A model generated the notes under the pieces. It had not been told where the DNA came from, did no database searches, and saw nothing but the letters and a program-made list of their open reading frames with translations. 64,000 bases of DNA from Neorhizobium sp. UBA3556 (lineage in GTDB: Bacteria > Pseudomonadota > Alphaproteobacteria > Rhizobiales > Rhizobiaceae), in contig DFNX01000013.1 of NCBI GenBank assembly GCA_002376235.1, forward strand, positions 440,606-504,605. Direction: 5' to 3'. Of the stretch, positions 41,473-51,514 are shown piece by piece. Each line of letters starts with the position of its first letter. The stretch's first letter is position 1. Made by a program: the position numbers and the translations under genes.

Positions 41473-42432
41473 TTGAAATCCTTGGCAACCTTTTCCGCTT
41501 TTGTCGGAAAGACCTTCGCAATCTGGGTCATCGTCTTCGCCGTCCTCGGCTTTTTCTTTCCGGAAACCTTCAAGCAGATCGCGCCGTGGATCGTCACGCT
41601 TCTGTCGATCATCATGTTCGGCATGGGCCTGACGCTGTCGGTCGATGATTTCCGCGAAGTGGTCAAACGTCCTTTCGACGTCACCATCGGCGTTCTCGGC
41701 CAGTTCCTCATCATGCCGCTTCTGGCCGTCGCGCTGACCAGGATCATCCCGATGTCGCCGGAAGTCGCCGCCGGCGTCATCCTCGTCGGCTGCTGCCCCG
41801 GCGGCACCTCGTCCAACGTCATGACCTATCTTTCGAAGGGTGATGTGGCGCTGTCGGTTGCGTGCACCTCGGTCACCACGCTGGCAGCCCCGATCGTCAC
41901 CCCCTTCCTCGTCTGGATGTTTGCCAGCCAGTATCTGCCGGTCGATGGCTGGGCGATGTTCATGTCCATCGTCAAGGTCGTTCTCGTGCCGCTGGCGCTC
42001 GGTGCCCTGCTGCAGAAGATCGTGCCTTCGCTGGTCAAGGCTGCCGTTCCCGCCCTGCCGCTCGTCAGCGTCACAGGCATCGTGCTGATCGTCGCGGCGG
42101 TCGTGGCTGGTTCCAAGGGTAAGATCATCGAATCCGGCCTGCTGATCTTCGCCGTTGTTGTCCTGCACAATGGTCTGGGCTACCTGCTCGGTTTCTTCGC
42201 CGCCAAGGCAGCCGGCCTGTCGCTAGCCAAGCGCAAGGCGATCGCCATCGAAGTCGGCATGCAGAATTCCGGCCTTGGTGCCGCTCTGGCAACCGCCTAT
42301 TTCTCTCCGCTCGCCGCAGTCCCCAGCGCCATCTTCTCCGTCTGGCACAACATCTCCGGCGCGCTTCTCTCCAACTTCTTCTCCGGCCGTCTGGACGAGG
42401 AAGACAAGAAAAAGCTCAGCCAGACTGCCTGA
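41473..42432 (+). CDS. Bile acid:sodium symporter (BASS) family transporter
   Basis: 319 residues from a TTG at 41473, with GGGAG seven bases upstream. About ten membrane helices are present. The family motifs are GMGLTLSVDDF in the first helical hairpin, the crossover GCCPGGTSSNVMTYLSKGDVALS, and EVGMQNSGLGAALATAYFSP in the second, which hold the two Na+ sites. Bacterial members carry organic anions such as keto acids, not only bile salts; the substrate here is unknown. It is followed by a strong terminator, so it is probably transcribed alone. Confidence 0.92.
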   Translation: MKSLATFSAFVGKTFAIWVIVFAVLGFFFPETFKQIAPWIVTLLSIIMFGMGLTLSVDDFREVVKRPFDVTIGVLGQFLIMPLLAVALTRIIPMSPEVAAGVILVGCCPGGTSSNVMTYLSKGDVALSVACTSVTTLAAPIVTPFLVWMFASQYLPVDGWAMFMSIVKVVLVPLALGALLQKIVPSLVKAAVPALPLVSVTGIVLIVAAVVAGSKGKIIESGLLIFAVVVLHNGLGYLLGFFAAKAAGLSLAKRKAIAIEVGMQNSGLGAALATAYFSPLAAVPSAIFSVWHNISGALLSNFFSGRLDEEDKKKLSQTA

Positions 42433-42456
42433 CATCTGAAGAAATCACGCAAAAGA

Positions 42457-42482
42457 AAAGGGCGGCTCTCGGGCCGCCCTTT
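42457..42482. terminator. Bidirectional rho-independent terminator
   Basis: AAAGGGCGGC pairs with GCCGCCCTTT around a TCTCGG loop. The A/T flanks serve both the symporter gene (+) and the convergent opgC-like gene (-). Confidence 0.9.
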
Positions 42483-42505
42483 GCAATTCATAAGTCCACT
42501 TTGCT

Positions 42506-43747
42506 TTACCGCACCACCATCTGCTGCTGGCCGGTGGAAGCAGCGGGTTTCGGCTCGCGGGTCTTCGCCGGTGCAGGCTCCGCGGTCCCGAGATACTTGT
42601 CGCGTTCCCGCCAGATAGCCGGGATGGCAAGCAGCGCAACCGCCACGACCGCAATCGCCGTCTTGGTAAGCTCGTCCAGCTCCGGCGAACGGCCGTCGAA
42701 ATAATAGACGAAGTAAACGATCGCGACGTGCCACACATAGACATAAAGCGAGTGGCGGCCGAGCAGGCGCAGGAAACGCAGGGTGAAGACCCAGGTCAGC
42801 GCTGCCGCGACATTGCGAACCCACGCAGCCTTGTGCTTCGGACCAGCCACCAGCAACCAGGTGACGAGCAGGCCCATCGCCGCGAAATTCAGCAGATAGA
42901 CCGGACCGAAATCGGCACGGATTTCCATCGAGGCGAACTTGCCGATCATGTGCGGCGGCATCAGCTCATTGGCGGTGATCAGGCGCAGCGGCAGGAAGAA
43001 AAGCACCAGCACCAGCGCCACCTTAGGGATGAACGTGTTGTCGGGCGACAATACCTTGCCCCAGTCGATCTTGCCGGAAGAGGTCAGCGCGCCAAGCACC
43101 AGGCCCGAGAAGAACACGATCTGCCAGCCGAACAGGTTGAACGACACGCGCAGGCCCTGGTCGTCGGCACCCATGATCATGTCGTTGACCGGCGTCGTGA
43201 CGATCTGGTGCAGGCCAAGCTGACCGGCCATCCACAGCATGATCGAGGCGGCGACCACGTAATGCCACTTGTCGTCGAGTACGAGCTTGATCAGCATCGG
43301 CGCAAACAGCATGTAGACGATATACTGCGGCAGGATGTCCATGAAGGTCGGCTGATACAGGAAGGTCGCGATCGCGGCGAGACGCAGCGGATCGTCGAAG
43401 GTCGTGTAACCCAGCCAGTTGAACCAGATCGAATAGGCGCCCGGCAGAATCATCTGCGCCACCATGACGGCGATCACGATGCCCATCGCATACCGATAAA
43501 GCTCGAAGGCGCGGCTATAGACTGCCGATCGGCCGGCCGCATAACCGGCCTTCATCATCTTGCGGGCGTAGACCATGCCGATCATCAGACCGGACAGGAA
43601 CACGAAACCCTGCGCGTCTTCCACGAAGGCGAGCTGGTTGTGATTGATCTTTACCAGGAAATACCCACCGGCAAAAATAAGGTGGTTCAGTACCATGAAA
43701 ACGAGGAAATACCCTCGCATACCATCAATGATCTCAAAGCGCTTCAT
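42506..43747 (-). CDS. opgC: OpgC-domain acyltransferase, membrane
   Basis: 413 residues with about ten membrane helices. The opening RFEIIDGMRGYFLVFMVLNH carries the conserved Asp-Gly-x-Arg-Gly of the OpgC family, and FVFLSGLMIGMVYARKMMKA follows. In rhizobia OpgC-type proteins add succinyl or similar groups to periplasmic cyclic glucans. HSLYVYVWHVAIVYFVYYF marks the later, conserved transmembrane part, and a proline/alanine-rich tail ends the protein. The ribosome site is weak but the start fits the family. Monocistronic; the acyl group and acceptor are inferred from the family only. Confidence 0.85.
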   Translation of the reverse strand: MKRFEIIDGMRGYFLVFMVLNHLIFAGGYFLVKINHNQLAFVEDAQGFVFLSGLMIGMVYARKMMKAGYAAGRSAVYSRAFELYRYAMGIVIAVMVAQMILPGAYSIWFNWLGYTTFDDPLRLAAIATFLYQPTFMDILPQYIVYMLFAPMLIKLVLDDKWHYVVAASIMLWMAGQLGLHQIVTTPVNDMIMGADDQGLRVSFNLFGWQIVFFSGLVLGALTSSGKIDWGKVLSPDNTFIPKVALVLVLFFLPLRLITANELMPPHMIGKFASMEIRADFGPVYLLNFAAMGLLVTWLLVAGPKHKAAWVRNVAAALTWVFTLRFLRLLGRHSLYVYVWHVAIVYFVYYFDGRSPELDELTKTAIAVVAVALLAIPAIWRERDKYLGTAEPAPAKTREPKPAASTGQQQMVVR

Positions 43748-43957
43748 CGATCGCGGTCTCCGTCTTTGCCGGTCCTGATGGCAGCAGCCCCTCGGTCCGT
43801 AAGGCCTCTTCGGGCCAGGAAGTCACGCGCCTAAAACGTCGCGAGAAGCCGGAGGGTTCCGGCAAGAATCGGGTTCTAGCCGACGTTCAGACATTTCAAC
43901 CGTAAACAGTCCGTGATGACTGTCACATGAACGAGATTTGACGATGGGTGTGGAAAA

Positions 43958-46900
43958 CTACTCGGCCGCGACCCGGCGCAAACCGGCACTTTGCGTCAGA
44001 TAGGCGCGGATTGCCGCAGGTTTTACCGGCTTGTGCTGCACGGCAATGCCGTGCCGTTCGGCTTCCGCCCGTACCTCCGGCGTCCGGTCGGCCGTGATCA
44101 TCATCGCCGGGATTACGGCCTGATAATGGGATCTGAGCGCAAGGATCGCCTCGATCCCGTAACCGTCGTCGAGATGGTAGTCGGCGATAACGACATCCGG
44201 CGGCGGTTCGCGTCCGTTCATGATCGTGTCGATCTCGGCAAGCGAACGTGCCTGACCGACAGTGCAGCCCCAGCCGGTGATCAGAAGCCCCATGCCTTCA
44301 AGGATCTGCGGCTCGTTGTCGACGCAGAGCACCCGCAATCCGTTCAGCACATTGGCCGGTTTTGCCCGTTCGCGGCGAATTCTGGCCGAAGCGGCATTTA
44401 CGGCTGCAAGGTCGCGTGGGATCTCGACACGAAACGTCGTGCCGCGGCCGGGCTGCGAGGCAAGTTGTACGGGATGGCTCAGCATTCGCGACAGCCGGTC
44501 GACGATGGAAAGACCGAGCCCCAGCCCGCTTGCCGTTCGCGCGCCATCCTCCAGCCGGGCAAATTCCTTGAACACGGTGCGGAATTTCGAAGAGGGAATG
44601 CCAATGCCCGTATCCAGCACCTCGATGACGACCTTGTCGCCGCGTCGGCGCGCACCGACGATCACCTTGCCGGAGACGGTGTATTTGATTGCATTGGAAA
44701 CGAGGTTCTGCACCAGTCGCCGCAGCAGGTTGACGTCGGACACCACTTTCAGCGAGGTCGGCATGACGACGAATTTGAGATCCTTCTCCCGCGCCATAGG
44801 CGAAAAATCCGTGTCGATCCGCTTGAACAGATCGTCTAGCTCTATCGACCCGAAACGAGGCTTCATCGTTCCGGTATCGAGCCGGGAAATATCGAGCACC
44901 GCCCCGAGAATCGTCTCGACCGATTCCAGCGAGCTGTCGATATTGCGGGCGATCGCCGCATTCTTGTCCGCTCCGGCCAGTCGCTCGACAAGCGTCGAGG
45001 AATAAAGCCGGGCAGCATTCAGCGGCTGCAGGATGTCATGGCCGGCGGCGGCAAAGAAGCGGGTCTTGCTCACATTCGCCTCGTCGGCTGCGGCGCGAGC
45101 CTCGCCAAGCGCGCGATTGACGCGAGTAAGCTCCGCGGTGCGCTCGCCGACCCGCTGCTCGAGCGTCTCGTTCGCCTGTTTCAGCGCCTGGTCTGCGTCC
45201 ACACGCGCCGTAATGTCGGTGAAGGTCGCAACGAACCCCGCATCCGGCATCGGATTGCTGCGCACCTCAATGATCCGCTCACCACCCTGCACCATCAGGG
45301 AGAAGGTCGTGCCGAGATCCTTGAATTGGCCGGTAATCGCTTGCTTTTCGTTCTCGCCCACATCGCCACGTTCGGCCAAAAGCGCCACTATATCGGAAAG
45401 CTGGAAGCCCACCTGACCCGCCTGTTCGGGAAGATCCAGCAACTGACGGAACCGCCGGTTCCATACCGTCAGCCGGTCGGAACTGTCGAATACGGCGATC
45501 CCCTGGTCCATGTGGGAAAGCGCCGTCTGCATCATGTCCTGGTTATATTGCAGCGCCTCGCTCGCCTGGTCGAGCAGCCAGGCCGTGTCGGAATTGGTGT
45601 CCTCCACTTTCTGCAGCACCAGCGAAAGCACCAGCCGCGCCGAAGACGAGCCGATTGCGCTTCCAAGCAGCTGTTCGGAAAAATGGATCATCGCCATGTC
45701 GGCCTGCTGGTCGTCACGGAACCGACGTCCGGCAGTTTCCTCGTAATTGGAGAAGGAGCGCAGCATCCGCTCCTCGCCGAGATAACGGGCGATGACGGTT
45801 TTCAGGTCACCGACGTTGATACGGGTCTTCCATCCGCGCGTGGCAAATTGCGAACGCGGCTGGCGCTTGACGAAAATCCCGGCCTGCAGCCGCTCCACCG
45901 GCCGCGGATTGCGCGACAGCGAACCGAGCACGAAGGCGATCGTATTGAGTGCCAGGCTGAAGATCGTCGTCGTGACGAACGGATCGATCTCCGGCCCGGA
46001 AAAGATCGCAGCGCCGGGAAAGATGAAGTTCAGCACGGCCGCCGCGATATGGGAGTTATCCGGCCCGCCAAGGCTCGGCAAAAACAGGAGATAGGCCCAG
46101 GACAGGAAGCCGAAGGAAAGGCCGAGGATCGCGCCGCGTGCATTGGCCCGCCGCCAGATCAGCCCGCCGAGCAGGGCAGGGGCGATCTGGGCGATCGCGG
46201 CAAAGGCGAGCAGGCCGATCGACGCAAGCCCCGACTGGCTGTCCGCCATCCGGTAATAACCGTAGCCGAGCAGCATCACGGCGAAGATCGCCGCACGGCG
46301 GATATTAAGAAGCGTGCGGGTAAGATCCTGGTTCGCACCGGCATGCGAGGCGAGCTTGCGGCGCAGGAAAAGCGGCAGCACGATATCGTTGGAAATCATG
46401 ATCGACAGCGCCACCGATTCCACGATCACCATCGCCGTCGCTGCCGAAAAACCGCCGATGAAGGTCATCAGCGTCACGAAGGGAAGCCCGGCTTCGAGCG
46501 GTAGGGTCAGAACATAAAGATCGGCATCGCCCATGCCGCCGAAAGTGATCAGACCAGCCGCGGCCACGGGGATCACGAAGATATTGATGGCGATGAGATA
46601 GACAGGCAGCAGGAAACCCGCCGCCCGGCGCTCCCGCGGGGTCCTGTTCTCCACCACCGTCACATGGAACTGCCGCGGCAGGATGACGATGGCGAAAGCC
46701 GAGATGAGGATGATCAGCACCCACCGGCTGACGGGCGTTTCATAGGATGCGGCCGATGTGACCAGCAGGTTTTCCGATGCTTTCACCGCCAGATCCGACC
46801 AGCCGTCGAACATAAAGAACACGACCGCGATGCCGACCGTCGCAAACGCCACGAGCTTCACCAGCGATTCCATTGCCACAGCAAGGATCAGGCCGTCCTG

Positions 46901-47470
46901 ATGTTCGGTTGCGTCCGTGTGTCGGGTGCCGAACACGACGGCGAAGCAGGCCATCAGCAGCGTGACGATCAGCGCCAGATCGATGAAATACAGATTGCCG
47001 CTGCCGATGCCGAAGTCGGACGGATTGACCATCACGGCGACCGAACTCGACACTGCCTTCAGCTGCAACGCGATATAGGGAACGGTTCCCACAAGTGCCA
47101 GCACCGCAACGATCGCTGCAACCGTGGCGTTCTTGCCGTAACGAGCGGCAATGAAATCGGCGATCGAGGTCAGCTTTTCCGCCTTGGCGAGTTCAACGAT
47201 CCGCCGGATGATCGGCATGCCGAGCGTGAACGCCAGGATCGGGCCGACATAGATCGCGGCGAATTCCAGCCCGCGCTGCGAGGCAAGGCCGACGCCGCCG
47301 AAATAGGTCCAGGAGGTGCAGTAAACGGCAAGACTCAAGGCATAGACCAGCGGTCGCCCGCCTTTGGGAACACCCGAAAGCCGACTCTTTCTGTCGCCGT
47401 AACTCGCCACTGCAAAAAGCAGCAGGATATAGGCGAATGCCGAGACAAGAATGACCCAGCCTGGAAGCAT
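43958..47470 (-). CDS. SLC5-transporter-fused hybrid histidine kinase/response regulator
   Basis: 1170 residues from the ATG at 47470 behind GGGGGGAGG. Residues 1-490 form a 13-helix SLC5 (sodium/solute symporter) domain (YALSLAVYCTSWTYFGGVGL near its start). A PAS domain (about 670-790), a coiled coil, and a kinase core follow: phospho-acceptor His in AAGHDILQPLNAARL (near 810), N-box LVSNAIKYTVSGK, and GLGLGLSIVDRLSRML. A receiver domain (from about 1045) starts VLCVDNEPQILEG, with phospho-Asp in VVIADYHLDDGYG. NahK/ErcS-like proteins have this build. It probably senses a solute through its transporter part; the output regulator is not adjacent. Confidence 0.93.
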   Translation of the reverse strand: MLPGWVILVSAFAYILLLFAVASYGDRKSRLSGVPKGGRPLVYALSLAVYCTSWTYFGGVGLASQRGLEFAAIYVGPILAFTLGMPIIRRIVELAKAEKLTSIADFIAARYGKNATVAAIVAVLALVGTVPYIALQLKAVSSSVAVMVNPSDFGIGSGNLYFIDLALIVTLLMACFAVVFGTRHTDATEHQDGLILAVAMESLVKLVAFATVGIAVVFFMFDGWSDLAVKASENLLVTSAASYETPVSRWVLIILISAFAIVILPRQFHVTVVENRTPRERRAAGFLLPVYLIAINIFVIPVAAAGLITFGGMGDADLYVLTLPLEAGLPFVTLMTFIGGFSAATAMVIVESVALSIMISNDIVLPLFLRRKLASHAGANQDLTRTLLNIRRAAIFAVMLLGYGYYRMADSQSGLASIGLLAFAAIAQIAPALLGGLIWRRANARGAILGLSFGFLSWAYLLFLPSLGGPDNSHIAAAVLNFIFPGAAIFSGPEIDPFVTTTIFSLALNTIAFVLGSLSRNPRPVERLQAGIFVKRQPRSQFATRGWKTRINVGDLKTVIARYLGEERMLRSFSNYEETAGRRFRDDQQADMAMIHFSEQLLGSAIGSSSARLVLSLVLQKVEDTNSDTAWLLDQASEALQYNQDMMQTALSHMDQGIAVFDSSDRLTVWNRRFRQLLDLPEQAGQVGFQLSDIVALLAERGDVGENEKQAITGQFKDLGTTFSLMVQGGERIIEVRSNPMPDAGFVATFTDITARVDADQALKQANETLEQRVGERTAELTRVNRALGEARAAADEANVSKTRFFAAAGHDILQPLNAARLYSSTLVERLAGADKNAAIARNIDSSLESVETILGAVLDISRLDTGTMKPRFGSIELDDLFKRIDTDFSPMAREKDLKFVVMPTSLKVVSDVNLLRRLVQNLVSNAIKYTVSGKVIVGARRRGDKVVIEVLDTGIGIPSSKFRTVFKEFARLEDGARTASGLGLGLSIVDRLSRMLSHPVQLASQPGRGTTFRVEIPRDLAAVNAASARIRRERAKPANVLNGLRVLCVDNEPQILEGMGLLITGWGCTVGQARSLAEIDTIMNGREPPPDVVIADYHLDDGYGIEAILALRSHYQAVIPAMMITADRTPEVRAEAERHGIAVQHKPVKPAAIRAYLTQSAGLRRVAAE

Positions 47471-47680
47471 GTTTCCTCCCCCCGCAGGCACGTGCGGATA
47501 GGAGATGAGATTAAGCGAAAGACGAAGCGTTGGAAATCGGCGCAGCCTCGTCAAAAAGTTCAATGCGGCCGAAGCTTCTCTGAGGATTTGTCACGTTTAA
47601 ACCCTTGGCTTTTTGCACCTTTTCAGTATCTGATGAAACGCTATGTTAAGCACGACGGCAACCAAGAGAGGGGTTAAGTC

Positions 47681-48112
47681 ATGTCTGTAGTCAGCGAGTT
47701 TCGTTCATTTATTGCAAAGGGCAATGTTATCGATCTGGCGGTCGGTATCATCATCGGCGGCGCCTTCACCGGCATTGTCAATTCATTGGTCAACGACATC
47801 GTCATGCCGGTCGTCGGTGCAGTCACCGGCGGGGGCTTCGATTTTTCCAATTACTTCCTGCCGCTATCCAGCGCCGTGACCGCATCGAGCCTTGCACAGG
47901 CGCGTGAACAGGGCGCGGTTTTCGCTTATGGCAGCTTCATCACCGTGATGATCAACTTCCTGATCCTCGCATGGATCATCTTCCTGATGGTCAAGGGTGT
48001 GAACAGGCTGCGTGCAATGGAAGAAAAGAAGCCGGTCGATGAAAAGCCTGCTCCCCCGCCGGCAGACATCGCGCTTCTGTCGGAAATCCGCGATATCTTG
48101 AAGACGAAGTAA
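47681..48112 (+). CDS. mscL: Large-conductance mechanosensitive channel
   Basis: 143 residues. MscL features are plain: an amphipathic N-terminus, FIAKGNVIDLAVGIIIGGAF in the pore-lining first helix, the PVVGAVTGG turn, the second helix ITVMINFLILAWIIFLMVKG, and a cytoplasmic bundle ending LLSEIRDILKTK. The channel opens under membrane tension to release solutes after osmotic downshock. A proline-rich stretch (PVDEKPAPPPADIA) links helix 2 to the bundle. Monocistronic, between a divergent kinase gene and a downstream hairpin. Confidence 0.97.
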   Translation: MSVVSEFRSFIAKGNVIDLAVGIIIGGAFTGIVNSLVNDIVMPVVGAVTGGGFDFSNYFLPLSSAVTASSLAQAREQGAVFAYGSFITVMINFLILAWIIFLMVKGVNRLRAMEEKKPVDEKPAPPPADIALLSEIRDILKTK

Positions 48113-48122
48113 CGAGACGCCC

Positions 48123-48161
48123 TGAGCCTGCAACTCATCAGAACAATGAATTGCAGGCTCA
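48123..48161. terminator. Hairpin downstream of mscL
   Basis: TGAGCCTGCAA (48123-48133) and TTGCAGGCTCA (48151-48161) form a perfect 11-bp stem with a 17-base loop that has inner pairing (CAT/ATG). No T tract follows, so it may be a weak terminator or an mRNA-end stabiliser. Confidence 0.55.
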
Positions 48162-48227
48162 AGGAAACTCATGGGATTTCCGGATTTTTCTGCGCTAAGA
48201 AAGAGCGTCGAATAACAGGAAATCCGC

Positions 48228-49403
48228 ATGTCTCTGCTTGGCTCCCTCAGCTCCCGCGCCCTTGCTGCTCCTGAAAGTGGCATTGTCGAGATCATCAATC
48301 ACGCCCGCATCGGCGGCCGCGACGATCTCATCCCGCTCTGGGCGGGTGAGGGCGATCTTCCGAGCCCGGATTTCATCAACCGCGCTGCGTCCGATGCGTT
48401 GCTCGGCGGCGAGACCTTTTACACCTGGCAGCGTGGCATTCCCGAATTGCGCCAGGCGCTTGCCGATTATTACACCCGCCATTTCGCCGTTAACCTGCCG
48501 CCCGAGCATCTCTATGTCACTGGCTCCGGCATGCATGCGATCATGATGGCTGTACAGGCGATCTGCGGACCGGGTGACGAGATGATCTATCTGTCGCCCA
48601 CATGGCCGAACATCGTTTCCGCGATCGAGCTTTCCGGCGCGGTTGCAACCGGCCTGCCGCTGGAGTTCGTCGGTGGTAAATGGTCGCTCGATCTGAACAA
48701 GCTCGAAGCGATGATCACGCCGAAGACCAAGGGCCTGTTCGTCAACACCCCGTCCAACCCGACCGGGTGGACAGCGACGAAGGAAGACCTGGCCGCCATC
48801 CTCGGGCTTGCCCGTAAACATGGCCTTTGGATCATCGCCGACGAGATCTATTCCCGCTATTATTACGGCGGTGCGCTGCGCGCGCCTTCCTTCCTCGATT
48901 TGGCCGAACAGAACGACCGCATCATCTATGCGAACTCGTTTTCGAAGAACTGGTCGATGACCGGCTGGCGCGTCGGCTGGTTGGTCGCTCCGCCGGAACT
49001 GGGACAGGTGATTGAGAACCTCATCCAGTATTCCAACTCCGGTGTCGCCCAGTTCATGCAGCGCGGCGCAGTCGTCGCGCTCAATGACGGCGATGGCTTC
49101 GTCGAGGAAAATATCGAGCGCGCCCGCGTTTCACGCGACATTCTCTGCGACATGCTGATCGCCACCAACCGCGTCCAGACGCTGAAGCCGGAAGGGGCCA
49201 TCTACGCTTTCCTGAAGGTCGACGGCATCACCGACAGCCGCGCGGCTGCACTCGATATAGTCGACAAGATCGGCGTGGCGCTGGCGCCGGGATCGGCCTT
49301 CGGCAGGGGCGGCGAGAATTTCCTGCGTGCCTGCTTCCTGCGCAATCCGAAACATGTCGAAGAGGCCGCCGACCGGCTCGCGGGTTATATCAAGGCACTC
49401 TGA
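48228..49403 (+). CDS. PLP-dependent class I/II aminotransferase
   Basis: 391 residues, fold type I. Features: FINTPSNPTGW-type substrate loop (VNTPSNPTGW), IIADEIYSRYYYGG with the conserved Asp and Tyr, and the Schiff-base lysine in YANSFSKNWSMTGWRVGW. The C-terminal RACFLRN contains the carboxylate-binding arginine. It transfers amino groups between an amino acid and a keto acid; the amino-acid specificity cannot be judged. Ribosome site AGGAAATCCGC lies before the ATG. Monocistronic. Confidence 0.9.
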   Translation: MSLLGSLSSRALAAPESGIVEIINHARIGGRDDLIPLWAGEGDLPSPDFINRAASDALLGGETFYTWQRGIPELRQALADYYTRHFAVNLPPEHLYVTGSGMHAIMMAVQAICGPGDEMIYLSPTWPNIVSAIELSGAVATGLPLEFVGGKWSLDLNKLEAMITPKTKGLFVNTPSNPTGWTATKEDLAAILGLARKHGLWIIADEIYSRYYYGGALRAPSFLDLAEQNDRIIYANSFSKNWSMTGWRVGWLVAPPELGQVIENLIQYSNSGVAQFMQRGAVVALNDGDGFVEENIERARVSRDILCDMLIATNRVQTLKPEGAIYAFLKVDGITDSRAAALDIVDKIGVALAPGSAFGRGGENFLRACFLRNPKHVEEAADRLAGYIKAL

Positions 49404-49559
49404 GACACTCCTCGGGGATATTCGCTAAAATTCGCAATATCTCCGAAAGCCTCCGTTAGGCACGTTTCCCGATATATTTGATCTCTGGCTTCATAAGTAA
49501 CCTGTGATCAAGCGCCGCAATGCTTTCCTGCAAAAAAACAAAAGTCAGGAAAGTAGATC

Positions 49560-50594
49560 ATGGCAGTCCTGGTAACGGGCGGTGCAGGATATATCGGTAG
49601 CCATATGGCCTGGGCATTGCTGGATGCCGGGGAAGACGTAGTCGTGCTCGACCGGCTGTCGACCGGCTTCCGCTGGGCGGTGCCGGATGCGGCGCGCTTT
49701 TATCTCGGCGATGTCGGCGATCAGTTTTTACTTTCCCAGATCTTTGCGGAAAACCAGATCGAGGCGATCATGCATTTCGCCGGCTCGATCGTCGTGCCGC
49801 AATCCGTCGCCCATCCGCTCGATTATTACGAGAACAATACCAGCAAGACCCGGCTTCTGGCAGCCGCCGCGATCGAGGCCGGCATAAGGCATTTCGTCTT
49901 CTCGTCGACTGCCGCCGTTTATGGCGACCAGAAGGACGACACACCGGTTCTGGAAAGCGCACCGACACTGCCGAAAAACCCATACGGCCAGTCCAAGCTG
50001 ATGTCGGAACTGATGCTGCGCGATGCCGCCGCCGCTTATGACTTCCGCTTCGTCGCCCTGCGCTATTTCAACGTTGCAGGCGCCGATCCACTCGGCCGCA
50101 CAGGCCTGTCGACTGTCGGTGCAACGCATCTGATCAAGCTTGCCTGCGAGGCGGCACTCGGTGAGCGTCCGTGCGTCGATATCTATGGCACCGATTATCC
50201 GACGCCGGATGGCACCGGTGTTCGCGACTATATTCACGTGACCGATCTGGTCGAGGCGCATCTCAAGGCGCTCAGCTATCTGCGCCGCGGTGGCGAACCG
50301 CTAATTGCCAATTGCGGTTATGGCCTTGGTTATTCGGTGCTGGAAGTGCTGAACGCGGTGAAACGCGTCAGCGGCCAGTCGTTCGAGGTTCACTATGGCC
50401 CGCGCCGCCCCGGCGATGCTGCAAGCGTCGTTGCCAATTCGACGCTTGCCCGTAGGCTTCTCGAATGGCAGCCGCGCCATGACGATCTCGATCTGATCGT
50501 GGAAACCGCAATTGCCTGGGAAGGGCAATTGGCAAGCCGACGGATGGAAGATCTTAAATCGCTGCATCAGCGTCTGGCGGCCGCAAGCTTCTGA
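49560..50594 (+). CDS. galE: UDP-glucose 4-epimerase
   Basis: 344 residues. The Rossmann N-terminus is VLVTGGAGYIGSHM. The catalytic pair is in SSTAAVYG and NPYGQSKLMSE (Tyr-x3-Lys), with YFNVAGADP following. The DYIHVTDL block and GYGLGYSVLEV complete the SDR-extended pattern. It interconverts UDP-glucose and UDP-galactose for exopolysaccharide and lipopolysaccharide. AGGAAAGTAGATC is the ribosome site. It is followed by a polysaccharide deacetylase gene, so a surface-glycan role is plausible. Confidence 0.92.
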   Translation: MAVLVTGGAGYIGSHMAWALLDAGEDVVVLDRLSTGFRWAVPDAARFYLGDVGDQFLLSQIFAENQIEAIMHFAGSIVVPQSVAHPLDYYENNTSKTRLLAAAAIEAGIRHFVFSSTAAVYGDQKDDTPVLESAPTLPKNPYGQSKLMSELMLRDAAAAYDFRFVALRYFNVAGADPLGRTGLSTVGATHLIKLACEAALGERPCVDIYGTDYPTPDGTGVRDYIHVTDLVEAHLKALSYLRRGGEPLIANCGYGLGYSVLEVLNAVKRVSGQSFEVHYGPRRPGDAASVVANSTLARRLLEWQPRHDDLDLIVETAIAWEGQLASRRMEDLKSLHQRLAAASF

Positions 50595-50693
50595 GCCGGG
50601 CGGCTCTGGCACACTTGTCATGCCGAAATGAGGATGGATAAGCGATTACTCAAGGAGTAATAGGGGCGCAATCAATCTGATCCGACGGATAAT

Positions 50694-51500
50694 ATGCGCC
50701 TTTCTCTGACAGCCGGTCTCGTCCTTCTCAGTTGCGGTATTGCCGCCTTGCCGGCCCATGCCTCGGATATCCCCAAAACTCCGGCGCAATTGACGCCGGC
50801 GCACAAGGTGAAGCTGGTCGAGCCGCGTCTGCATCTTGCCAAGGGTGAAGTGGCTAGCGGACCGCGCGTCGCGCTGACCTTCGATGCCTGCATGGGCGCG
50901 GTGGACGAGCGCATTCTCTCGACTCTGATCCGCGAGCGTATTCCGGCCACGGTTTTCGTCACGGCTCGCTGGCTCAGAAAGAACCCGCAGACGGTGGCGG
51001 TTTTTCTCGCCAATCCGGACCTGTTCGAGATCGAGAACCACGGCGAGAACCACATTCCGGCAATCGATGTCGCTGTGCCCGTCTATGGCATCCCGTCCGC
51101 CGGATCGCCCGAGGCCGTATCGCGCGAAGTCGGCAAGGGCGCCGAAGCGGTGATCGCAGCGGGCTTTTCGACACCGCACTGGTTCCGCGGCGCGACGGCG
51201 AAATATGATGCGACATCGATCGATGAGATCCGCAAGATGGGCTATCGCGTTGCCGGTTATTCGCTGAACGGCGATGACGGCTCACTGCTCGGCGCAGGTG
51301 CTGCCGAAAAGCGCATTGCAGCCGCCAAGGATGGTGATGTGGTGATCTCCCATATCAACCAGCCGACCCATGCGGCAGGGCAGGGTGTCGCAAATGCTAT
51401 CCTGAAGCTCAAGGCCCGCGGTGTCGAATTCGTCCGGCTCGCCGATGTCGAGACCATCGGCGACAACGATACGACCGCGCCGCGCCCCGGCCTGTTTTGA
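50694..51500 (+). CDS. Exported polysaccharide deacetylase (NodB-like)
   Basis: 268 residues. A signal peptide ends at LPAHASDI. The NodB-homology fold shows VALTFDACMGAVDERIL (the TFD metal/catalytic motif, here TFDAC), IENHGENHIPA (a histidine-rich metal motif) and SHINQPTHAAGQG near the C-terminus. Family enzymes remove acetyl groups from chitin, peptidoglycan or other polymers in the periplasm. The TFDAC motif lacks the second Asp of the usual TFDDG, so activity may differ. Monocistronic, after galE. Confidence 0.88.
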   Translation: MRLSLTAGLVLLSCGIAALPAHASDIPKTPAQLTPAHKVKLVEPRLHLAKGEVASGPRVALTFDACMGAVDERILSTLIRERIPATVFVTARWLRKNPQTVAVFLANPDLFEIENHGENHIPAIDVAVPVYGIPSAGSPEAVSREVGKGAEAVIAAGFSTPHWFRGATAKYDATSIDEIRKMGYRVAGYSLNGDDGSLLGAGAAEKRIAAAKDGDVVISHINQPTHAAGQGVANAILKLKARGVEFVRLADVETIGDNDTTAPRPGLF

Positions 51501-51514
51501 GCATCGGTTTTCTG

